Origin: Ulva prolifera | Taxonomy: Eukaryota; Chlorophyta; Ulvophyceae; Ulvales; Ulvaceae | DNA length: 64,000 bases | Direction: 5' to 3' | Assembly: GCA_023078555.1 (NCBI GenBank) | Contig: CM041196.1 | Span: 4,599,658 to 4,663,657, forward strand | Shown: piece by piece, positions 45,634 to 55,753 of the stretch | How positions within the stretch are numbered: position 1 is the first letter of the stretch | Layout: each line of letters begins with the position of its first letter | Notes under the pieces: generated by a model | Database searches by the model: none | Told to the model about the DNA's origin: nothing | What the model saw: the letters and a program-made list of their open reading frames with translations, nothing else | Translations under genes and position numbers: made by a program

Positions 45634-48600
45634 ATGGAGTACCGGAACAACGCTCTGAACGCTGTTAGAAAGCTGAAGAGAGATGGCGACTACCGCATGT
45701 GGGCGGCGCAATTCGAAGCCTCGATGGTAACGATGAATTGCGAGCGCTGGCTCACGGATGAGCCTGACGCTGAGGAGCCGGCTGAAGTCCGGGAGGATGT
45801 CAACGTCAAGAGCCGAATGCTGCTGACGGTCGACGATCGCGGTTTGATGCGGATCATTAAACGCGCTCCGAATTCGGTGCAAGCGTGGCAAAGGGTAAGA
45901 GCTGAGTTTGAAGCAGAGCTCCAGCTCAGGCAACCGCTGCTCGTCAACCAATTGAATGCGATGAGGCAGACGACGGCGGAGTCATACACGCGGTTTGCGG
46001 AACGAGTGCTGGAGGTACTTGAGAAGCTTGAAGATACGAATTTCGAGGCGGCTGACGAACTTGCCGCCAACGCACTCGTGCGGGGTCTCCGAGAATCGTC
46101 GGAGAAGGGATCCCTCGTGTTGTTGCTAACACCACACGTCGAGGCGGGGTTCAACCGAGTGATGACAGAGCTGAAGTCCGCGACGCGCCTCCTCGAGAGC
46201 GCCCGGGAGCAGACGGCACCCAAGGACAGAGAAGGGCGCGCGATGCAGTCCGAAGGTGAGAAGCCGAAGAAAGACACAAGGAAGTGCTTCAATTGTGGCA
46301 AGCAGGGCCACATCGCAAGGAACTGCCGGCTGCCTAAGAAGGAGAAGCCGGGAGCAGCTATGATGGCACAAGGTGATGCATGCTCAATGGCTACAGGTGC
46401 ACCAAGCGTCAGAGGCAGACGACGCATGTTGTACGACAGCGGGTCCTCGCACCACGTTGTGCACGACCTAAGCGTCATACGCAATGCCAGGCCCAGCAAC
46501 ACCAAGAGGATGGTTCTGGGCGGCGGAGAGGCACATGACGTGCTATGCGAAGGCGAAGTATGGCTGCGCGGAGGACCACTGAAGGTGGTGGAACTGCGGT
46601 CGGTGCTATGCGTGCCGAGCATGAAGGTGAACCTGCTGTCAGGGCATCTGGCTACCGAAGCGGGGCACGAATGCCGGCAGAGCGGAGACCGGTGTCACAT
46701 CATTGACAACAAGGGCTACCTGGTCCTGGAGGGCTGGAAGGAGGAGCGGCTGTACACGCTCGACTGCGAGCTGATGCCCGCGGCGGCGCCAATGGAAGCT
46801 GCCGCCCACGTGGCCGTGTCCGCCGAAACATGGCACCGGCGCCTCGGACACCCTGGACGCGACGCAATGAAGAAACTTGCACACGCAGAAGGTCTGGAGG
46901 GGTGTGCTGACGAACACAACCCTACGTGCGACGTGTGCATGAAGGCGAAGCAGAGCCGGGACCCGTTCCCGAGGTCAGAGTCTCGGGCTACTGAAGCATG
47001 TGAGCTGTTGCACACCGACCTGATGGGGCCGTTCCAGGTCCCGAGCTGGGGCGGAGCTGTGTATGCTGTGACCCTCATGGATGACATGTCACGCATGGCC
47101 GAGGTCTCGTGTGTCGTCAAGAAGAGCGACGTGTACGAGTGGGTCAAGGACACAATCCGCAGATGGCAGAGGCAGACCGGACGAAACGTGAAGGCTGTGA
47201 GAAGCGACAACGGCACGGAGTTCAAAGGGCGGCTGCGGCTTTTCTTCCGGAAAGAGGGGATCGACAATCAAACAAGTGCGGATTACACCCCCGAACAGAA
47301 CGGCAGAGCTGAACGGCTCAACCGGACATTGCTCGAGAAGACACGCGCGATGCTGATCGAGTTTGATTTGTCGCCGAAGTTCTGGGCTGCAGCCCTGGAG
47401 ACCGCATCTATAGTCCGCAACTGTATGCCAACAAAGGGGGAGACGGTGTCGCCGTATGAACAGTTCTATGGCACGGCCCCTGACGTACAGCGACTGCGTG
47501 TTTTTGGGTGCCTTGCATATGTGCATGTGCCCCATGCAAAGCGCAAGAAGCTGGATGCCCGCGCTGAAGCAGGCATCTTGGCGGGCTACCAGCAAAGCAG
47601 CAAGGCCTACAAGGTCTACGTCTGGCGCAACGGTGAGTTCGAACTGGTGAAGTCCCGAAACGTCCGTTTTGATGAATCACACACATGCTGGCAAGGGTGT
47701 GGACTCCGACGTGCTGATGAGGACTACAGCTTCCTCGAGACGATGATATCCGAATGCGATGATCATGATGATGGACTGGAGGAGGGCTACCTGCCGGCTG
47801 AGGCTGATGACATCAACGTCGGCGATGAATACGCTGACATGCCGGCTCTCGTACCCGCAAGTGACTACGGGGACTCAGATGAAGAGCCTCCGGAGCTGGA
47901 GTCTGACGAGGAGGGGGACGATGACGAAGACGACGGTCCAGACCACCCCGGCAGCGAAGACAACGGTCGAGACCTCCCCGGCAGCGACGACGACGCTACT
48001 GACGAGAACCCTGAAGATCCGGCAGATGACGAAGCGGAAGAGGAGCACCCTGCTCACCGCTACCCACGGCGGAACCGCCAGCCACCTGATGTGTACCAGC
48101 CACATGCCTACAACTACGCTGCGGCGGCTGAGCTGACGGACGAGCCGAAGACAACCAAGGAGGTATTGTCACGGCCGGATGCACCTCTGTGGAAGGAGGC
48201 CATCGACTCGGAGTGGGCGTCTCTGAAGGCAATGGGAGCGATGGAGGCAGTCACAGAAGTTCCCAAGGGCAAGCGCGTTTTACCCATGAAGCCGGTGTAC
48301 AAGGTGAAGCGAGATGCACGCGGCGCGGTCGACAAATCAAGACGCGGCTGGTGGTACTCGGATGCTTGCAGAGGAAGGGGATGGATTATGACGAGGTATT
48401 CGCCCCAACTGCTCAGCAAGCCACCTTCCGCATTTTGCTCGCTGAAGCCGCCGAGTATGACCTAGACCTGCGTCAGTTCGATGTGGCCACGGCTTACTTG
48501 CATGGTGAGCTGGGCGGGGACGAGGTGTACGTGTCAGTACCACCTGAGTTCGGCGGTGGCGGTGTGTACCGCCTCCGGAAGGCGCTCTACGGTCTGAAGC

Positions 48601-49688
48601 AGGCGGCACGGGCCTGGCACGCCAAGCTCTTGGGGGAGCTGGTGCGGATGGGGTTCACCGCGTCTGAAGCGGACCCCTGTTTGTTCTTCAAAGGTGAAGG
48701 ACAAGAGCGCCTCTACGTTCTGATCTACGTGGACGACGGAGTGATCGTCGGCAAACGGCACGCAGCCCAGGCAGCCTTGGCGGCAATCGCCGGCGCCTTC
48801 GACATTAAGGACATCGGAGAAGTGTCGTACTTCCTCGGGCTGCAGCTCCAGCGGGACCGCCAGCAAGGCACAATCTGGCTGGGGCAGCCCAAGTACGCTC
48901 AAGACATCCTTGACCGTTTCGGCATGACAGCATGCAAGCCTGTGTGCTCCCCTATGGAGGCGAATGCACGTTTGAATAGATCTGAGGAGTCTGCTGTCAT
49001 TGACGCGCCGTATGCTGAGGCTGTGGGGTCACTGCTGTACCTCACGGTCAACACGCGCCCGGATCTTGCGTTCGCTGTGGGTGTGCTGAGTCGTTTCGTG
49101 TCGAAACCCTCAGAAGTGCACTGGAAGGCGGCCAAACGCGTACTGAGATACCTAGCCGGGACTCTGGACCGCGGCATAGTGTATCAACGTGGCAGCCCGG
49201 ACATCGAGGCTTACTCGGATGCCGATTACGCGGGGTGCACTGATACTCGCAGGAGTACGTCTGGTGCTGTGATTTTGAAGCGCGGTGGTGCTGTCGTGTG
49301 GAGAGCAAAGTTGCAGACGGTGGTGGCTTCCTCGACGTGCGAGGCAGAGTACATCGCTGCAGCAGCTGCAGCCAAGGAGCTGCTGTGGGTCCGCAAGCTC
49401 ATGGGTGAAATGAGCGGGCAGGTGGAGCGGGTTCGCCTCTATGGCGACAACCAGTCAGCTCTGGCATTGATGCAGCAGCACACCCCGGGAGCATCCGCAC
49501 GATCGAAGCACATCGACGTGGCCTACAACTTCGTGCGCCACCGTGTCATGCAAGGGGACATTGAGCCTGTTTTTGTGGGCACAAAAGACATGAAGGCAGA
49601 CATTCTGACCAAGGCACTGCCGGGGCCAAGCCATGAAGACGGGGCTCAGCGCATGGGGATGAAGAAGATGTTGAAGCCACTCGCATGA
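45634..49688 (+). other. gag-pol body of copia element (broken)
   Basis: Parts in order: gag with the zinc knuckle CFNCGKQGHIARNC (about 46290); protease with DSGSSHHV (about 46437); integrase with an HHCC module (WHRRLGHPGR ... CDVCMKAKQ) and catalytic D, D, E in HTDLMGPF, RSDNGTEFKG and EQNGRAERLNR; reverse transcriptase with LIYVDDGVIVG; RNase H with SSTCEAEYIAA. An acidic linker lies between integrase and reverse transcriptase. There is about one break in the coding frame. This is a fossil element and not a host gene. Confidence 0.9.
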
Positions 49689-49702
49689 TCATTCTGGGGG
49701 AG

Positions 49703-50408
49703 TGTGGCAGCACAGAGCTCTCTGGGCTCTGCGTGCTGCGTGAATAAGTCATGCTTTTTGATATAGTTAACCGAGAGGTGCAGTAGCTAGCTGTTGCTGC
49801 GGCTGCACCCTACTAATTGTGTGTTCTGAGTCCACAGTGAGTGCAGCATGCACCTGTGAGACGAGTGATAAAGACTGAGGGAAACCAGTCATGTACGCAT
49901 GCTGAGCTGCGGCATAGCGTGACGCGTATGTGTAGTGACCTGAGAGTCCCACACACCATAGTATAGTATGGTGTGCTGGTGGATCTGAGATCCTGGAGGA
50001 TTTGAGCTGCACAGAGCAGACCACTTGTGTGTTTGTGTGGTGTGTGTGTGTGTGAGTGTGCTGGTGAAAGGTATAAATACCACTGTGCTTTCTGTAGCAG
50101 ACATCTTGTCTGAACAGAAGATGCACAGGTATATACCTCCAGCCACTATAGCTCAGATTATGTTTTGAAGTGCTAAGTCTTGTTGTGTGTGAACACTGTG
50201 GGAAGCAAGTTTGCTCAAAGAGCATTCACTGCAGGTGTTCTGTGTGTATTGAACAGGGGTATCAATAGCAAGACAGATCACCATTTGATTACCACAGGTG
50301 AGACAAACTTAGCATATGTAATCTTGTCTGAACAGAAGATGCACAAGTGTTCTGTGTGTATTGAACAGGGGTATCAATAGCAAGACAGATCACCATTTGA
50401 TTACCACA
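49703..50408 (+). repeat. 3' LTR of copia element
   Basis: Preceded by a short polypurine stretch (GGGGGAG at 49696-49702). Nearly identical to the 5' LTR, including the internal duplication. Confidence 0.95.
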
Positions 50409-50906
50409 GAAATGCATGTGCGGTATCTGTTTATACTATGAGATAGTATAAACAACGCACATGTGTGCATGATCCAATCAATGCCCTAGGCCTACCCCCC
50501 TCCCATGCATGTGCCGAGCCCATCCCCCGCCCCGGCTGCCCCCCCAGCAAAATTAATGCATGCTGGACCCTCCCCCCATCCACCCCCCACCCCCGCCCCC
50601 CTTCCCTCCCCGTACAGGAACCGTCTGTGGCAGATCAATTGTTAATACGGTTCGTGCATGCGCACCTCCTGCCACTCAAGCCACATCCGGCATCCGGCAC
50701 ATGGCACACATCGCACGCTGTCATCCCCCCAACGCGCATGTCCGTGCTCATGCATGTCAGGGCTGGGTTGCTGTGCATCGTTTTCCACGTGACGTTCAGG
50801 GCTGCCACCCAGCGATTCGCCCCAGATGTCTGGTAGTGTTCTATGCGATTGCATACATACGATGCATGATCCAGCACTGGTGTAGCTAGGCATAGGCCCT
50901 GTACAG

Positions 50907-52335
50907 GAGCCAGAGCTGCCGGGGGACGGCAACTGCGTCGGCTGGGCGGCCGCGGAGTGCGCGGCACACCTGAAGCCATGGCGCTTCCCCCGCCGCGCCC
51001 CCGCCGGAGATGACATCGTCCTCCAGGTCACCTACTGCGGCATGTGCCACTCCGATGTCCACCAGGTCCGCAACGAGTGGCACAACTCCACCTTCCCGAT
51101 GGTGCCGGGGCACGAGATCCTCGGCGTCGTGGTTGATGCAGGCCCCGAGGCGAAAGGCCTTGCGGTCGGCAACTTTGGCGCGATCGGCACGATGATGGAC
51201 GCATGCATGGAGTGCAAGTACTGCCGCCGCGGAGACGAGCAGTACCGCGGCGGGCCGATCGGCTGCAGCCCGACGTACAACGGCAAGTGCGTCTCAGGCC
51301 GCTCCACCAAGATGCACGCATATGGCACATGCATTGTGGATTGCAAGACAATGTTGCTAGCAGCTGCGGTGAAGTGTCGGGACTGCCACCTCACTATTAA
51401 CTGGGGACAGGACACGGCGTGCTCTCTGCTTGTGTATAGAGGCACTGCTATGCTGCCAGATATCCAGATGTTGTGAGCTCGAAACGCTGTGCCAAATTGG
51501 AAGGGAGAAGTTGCAGGGCAGCGGCTGCAGGTGGTGGTGGCTGCCGCGAATGGTGACCGTGTGTGCTGCTCCACACCTCCGACGGCTGCAGCTGGAGCCA
51601 CTGCACAGGTGGTGATCCACGCGCATGCGCTCACTCACAGCACGCGTACCTGCCTGGCTGTATGATGCAGGGTCCCATCTCACACACGCAAAGGTTTACT
51701 TGCACACGCAGAGGTTCCCACCATGCTCAACAGTTGGCAATTCGTGAGTCGGGCGCACCCGTGCCCTGCTGCTCCGCCTGATATCAAACCGCCTCATCAA
51801 CCGGTCCTGGTTGCACATGCTTTAGGACCCAGAGGGTGCTGCTCATCGTCGCCATGATCACTCCGTTGCCCTGAGGACCGGCGCCGGGTGCCCCAGCTGT
51901 GGGGTGCAGGCGAACGAGGAGCGGCGAGGACTGGCCGCAGGTTCCGGGCATACAGACTCCTGCACGTATACAGGGTACACACCCAACATAGTCGATGGAC
52001 GCGATCATAGACACGGTGTCGGCGGAGCACGACATGAATGCGCTGCTGGGTATGTTGGTCGTGGACGGGCAGATGTTGTTGGTGGGTGCGCCGGAGCAGC
52101 CGAACCACGCGTCGGCGCATGGTCGGTGATGCAGAAGCGGCGGTCCGTGCGCGGCACGATGCTCGGCGGAATCGCGCAGACGCGAGACTGCCTGGAACTC
52201 TGCCGCGAGCACGGCATCCGCTGCGACGTGGAGGTTGTAAGCATGGAGTATGTCAACGAGGCGATCCAGCGCATGGTGCGCGGCGACGTGAAGTTCCGCT
52301 TTGTGATTGACAACACGGCCTCGGTGGTCGCATAG
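50907..52335 (+). pseudogene. dead CAD-like alcohol dehydrogenase copy
   Basis: The part at 50907-51286 matches exon 2 of the gene at 55754 in length and phase (YCGMCHSDVHQVRNEWHN, MVPGHEILGVVV). The fourth structural-zinc Cys is changed (DEQYRGG against EEQYCAG). The region encoding the second catalytic Cys, the GLGGLG coenzyme site and most of the Rossmann fold is missing. Homology resumes at about 51993 (AIIDTVSAEHDMNALLG in the living copy) with a one-base frameshift near 52110, then continues intact to the stop (VKFRFVIDNTASVVA). With the internal loss and the frameshift it cannot make a working enzyme. Confidence 0.88.
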
Positions 52336-54043
52336 CGCACACAGCACGCGCAGCACGCAAAGCGTGTGCGCCGGCGGGAGAGCAATGCAGGGGGGACCAC
52401 AGGGGGGGTGAGCTGGCATGCTGCGTGCTGCGTGCTGGGGGTGTGTGGGTGCGGAGGGCCGCAGCTAGCATGTGCAGCGTGGTGCGGATGCCTGCGCCGC
52501 AGCTCAGATGTGGTGCGCGAATGCGGCTGCATTTCATATGCATCATGCATGGAGAGGAAGGTGCCCTGCTTGGCCTGCATGGACTGGCGGAGGTGGTGCT
52601 TCACTGATGAGGACGGAGACGGCGTGGGCCGTACGTGGTGCGCGTGTCGCAACCGAGTAGACATGCATGTCTCCTGGCGCGAATGTACAACACTGTTTCA
52701 CCGGGGCCCCGGGGAAGAACTCAGAGCAATTGGACGTGGCATTGCGCATGTGCACATCTGCAAATTTATTTTTTTGCATTATTTTTATTTTATTTTTTTG
52801 CAGATGTGCACATGCGCAATGCAACACGATCCTTAAGGACCGTGGTGCTGGGTGGAGTGCATCCTTTCTGGCCACGGCCGGGCTACTTAGCCCAAATTTG
52901 GGCCGGGTTCGGGCGAGTGCTGTGCCAGACAAGTGTCTCGAGCAAGAGGAAACCGCATGAGTGATGCAAATGTTTACCCGTGTGTTCTTGAGACAGCACT
53001 TTCACACGGACAAGCTGTATGGTACTGTATGCTGTTTTCATGGTTTACATGTCAATGAAGTTTTTGTTTTGTGTGACTACCACCTTGGTGTTTCTTAATC
53101 ACAGCTGCCGAGAGACTGCCAGCTTCAGATCAGCACTGTTCATCAGCCCTTGTTCATCACAATATTGATATCATATGGTTCATCACAATATTGATATCAT
53201 ATGGTTTGCATGGACCTGCAGGTCCAACGGGACAGGAACAGGTGCACCTACATAGACACCATGTAATATAAACACGTATTGTAATACAAACACATATAAT
53301 ATAATATTGACACCATAAACCCATATGTAGGTCCAACGGACAGGGACAGGTGCATAATGCCCACGCATGTGCACTGTACTGATGCACACATCTGATGCAG
53401 GACTACGCTATGTGACCTTGACATGTGGATCCTCTTGTGATCCTCACACTAAGAACATCAATGTCTGCTGCTGTCAATTGGGGTAGCTGGTGGTAAAGTA
53501 AAATCTGAATGGTTTTAGCCTGTGCCTGTCCACTCTTCTGTAAGGTACAGACTGTAACACACTTAACATGTGAAGCCGAAGACTTGTTGAATTTGCAGCG
53601 GATCCTGGTCTCAGATGGGGCTGACGGCATGCAGCTGTCACGCCTCTCTGTTACAATACATGCAGATGGCATGCACTGTCTCCCATGCATGCGTATGCAA
53701 GCGCGCCTCCGCGCCGTGAATTCGACCCGAACGGTCTGGATAGCCGATCTTCCGTCCCGACGGTCCACGCTCGAGCAATGTTGATCGAGCGGTTCCGTCA
53801 CCATGCACAGGCACGCCTGCGCATTTAATGCCACCGCAGAGCGGACAGCAGGCGACGAGCAGCATTCGACACGTGAGGAGCCGATTCTCTGGTAGAGAGG
53901 CTACAGAATACATATTTTTTCTCAAGCGGCTGGGATACAAAGACCCACCGGTATCGACGCTAGCGCTGCCCTCGACAGCGATCCCAACACCAGCGCTAGC
54001 CGTTCATCTCTAGACGGTTGATTCAGCCCGTCGCCTGCACGCA
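52336..54043. other. intergenic; hairpin and short repeats
   Basis: No gene supported. It contains the 84-bp hairpin (52739), a 22-base direct duplication around TTCATCACAATATTGATATC at about 53152 and 53174, and a duplicated AGGTCCAACGGGACAGGAACAG-like unit near 53219 and 53332. From about 53840 it resembles the 5' flank of EF-hand-like copy A. Confidence 0.5.
52739..52822. repeat. 84-bp hairpin with perfect 26-bp arms
   Basis: Arms at 52739-52764 and 52797-52822 are exact reverse complements (GCATTGCGCATGTGCACATC ... and its mirror). The 32-base spacer is almost pure A/T. It could be a foldback MITE, a small-RNA precursor or a transcript 3'-end signal. No target duplication is evident. Confidence 0.9.
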
Positions 54044-54659
54044 ATGGCCAAGATCCGCGTCGAGGAGCCTTCAGGTGACGTCATATCCCAGCAGCGAAGG
54101 GCGTACGCGATTCTGAAGCTCGCTGGCGACGAGGCAGGGGATCTCGACGATGCGGTACGCCTCGACCTCGCCCGAGCTGTTCCTTACCAAAGAGTGAACG
54201 GGAGAAGACACAAAACCACAGAAAATTCTCATCCGAATCAACAGCCACGTAAACACGCGTCTGTACGTAGCGAAAGCAGGAACAGCTCGGGCCGTGGCCC
54301 GAGCTGTTCCTGCTGTCGACTCTAATGAAGCACCCACGATACGCACATGGCATGTGAGATTGGCTGATCATGAGATCTCTTGGCTAGCCATGGGGCTGTG
54401 AATTTATTGCGTTGGATCTGAGGGCGGTGGATACGGTATGCAGGTGCTGGCAAAGTATGGAGACGGGGACGAGATCTCGGCGCTAACGCCTGCTCGCCCT
54501 GGCGACGGGGTGCCGTTTGGCGCTTTTGCCGAGGCTGTGTCCAAGGCGCCGACGGTGCGGCCCCGGGTCCATGGAGGACTACTGCAGGACTACTGTTGCA
54601 TACCTCACAATTTTCGAATCGCGCTCAAATGTTTATACCTCGAGATACGTGGAGCTTAG
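54044..54659 (+). CDS. small EF-hand-like protein, copy B
   Basis: Exon 1 is 54044-54154 (MAKIRVEEPSGDVISQQRRA to GDLDDA, donor GTACGC). Exon 2 starts at 54444 (VLAKYGDGDEISALTPARPG, DGVPFGAFAEAVSKAPTVR), phase 0. The frame runs to a stop at 54659, but similarity to copy A ends at the PTVR part, so the terminal 25 residues may not be real coding. The EF-hand-like loops are as degenerate as in copy A. The intron carries a 40-bp palindrome. It lies upstream of the intact alcohol dehydrogenase, as copy A lies upstream of the dead one. Confidence 0.52.
54275..54314. repeat. 40-bp palindrome (19-bp perfect arms, 2-base centre)
   Basis: AGCAGGAACAGCTCGGGCC, then GT, then its exact reverse complement. 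A further copy of CCCGAGCTGTTCC lies at 54171-54183, about 110 bases upstream in the same intron. Confidence 0.9.
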
Positions 54660-55559
54660 GAGCAAGCCCACGTGGTCATGAGCAGGTGGCGACTGCGCAT
54701 CGGTGTCGCTGCAGCTACGCTCGCGCACATCTCGTACCTGTAGATCCGAGTCCACCAAAATGTCGTTACAAGAAGCCACATGAACGTGGGTGTTTTTCAG
54801 AAAACACAACGCAGGTCTCCCTCGAGGTGCTCCTGTCGCGATCGTGATCACGAAGGTTCCTCGCTCACATATGTCCACGCTCACATATGTACACCGGCAG
54901 CTCCATGGAGGTGCACATGAAACTTGCGGGTGGCGACGTGAGGTTTACAGTGCGTCTCGGGTCCGGTCGTTCCTCGATCGTTCAGCAACGGAAGGCATCG
55001 ATACCGGATTCGACTCATCCATAGATGTGCATAAGCATGGATAGAATAGATCCCAACGATGTACCTTGGGGATCTTGGTCCCTGGTCAGCTGACCGGCGG
55101 CGTGATATCGTCGGCGACTCCGAGGCGCCTCCGGAGTCCGGACCCGCAGGGCCGCCTCAGCTGACCGCATGCATGTTTTTAAAAACAATTGGGGATTTTT
55201 TTTTTTAACGTGGCCACAGCAGGGCTGGGTATATATTGTTTCGCCCATTGGACGTGCATTTACGGCATGCAATATGTTACTGATGTATGACAACTTTGCA
55301 AGCTGGGAGCCTTCCAGGAGCCCAGATGCCCAGCTGCAACACGCCACTGTCACCTGTACATCTCAAAACTGCATCACGTCCATGCATCACGTCCATGCAA
55401 ACTGATTCTTCACGCAGCAGCCAAGCAGCAGCCAGACAGCCCCTGACTGCGCAAGCGCCTCACATCTGTCGTACAAGAAGTCCATGGCAATTCGAGATCT
55501 TTGGAAAGCGTGCGATAAATGCCAGGGGCACCAGATCATGGTACACATGTGCCCATGCA

Positions 55560-55592
<33 letters not shown>

Positions 55593-55753
55593 AGAGTTCA
55601 CATGGAGGTACTGCCCCCAGCCCCCTCCGGATCCCCTTCCCCCAAAACAGACATGCCCTATACCCGCTGCCACCGACCGGCACCTGCCGTGAATTATGCC
55701 GTCATGGGGTAAACCTAGTCACTGGGCGGAGGACCAGTACTGGTTGTGATCCC
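54660..55753. other. intergenic, nothing supported
   Basis: It separates EF-hand-like copy B from the alcohol dehydrogenase. It contains a T10 run near 55196 and the C31 tract. Minus frame 54633-54884 is open but lacks any recognised motif. Confidence 0.45.
55562..55592 (+). repeat. C31 homopolymer tract
   Basis: Longest tract in the window, 160 bases upstream of the dehydrogenase start. Confidence 0.9.

Larger units (their letters stand above)
44901..50408 (+). mobile_element. young Ty1/copia LTR retrotransposon
   Basis: An almost whole element of 5508 bp with 704- and 706-bp LTRs. It is flanked by the 5-bp target duplication GAAAT (44896-44900 and 50409-50413). The LTRs start TG, end CA and differ only by one substitution and a 2-base TG-repeat length change, so the insertion is very recent. 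Inside are a gag region with a CCHC knuckle, protease, integrase, reverse transcriptase and RNase H, in the copia order. The coding body appears to carry about one break, so the copy looks recently inactivated or partly dependent on other copies. It landed between the EF-hand-like gene and the dead alcohol dehydrogenase. Confidence 0.95.

Noticed and set aside
50907-52335. Alcohol dehydrogenase copy 1 as a working gene
   Set aside because: The coenzyme-binding region is missing, one zinc Cys is changed and a frameshift lies in the 3' part, while the second copy is whole.
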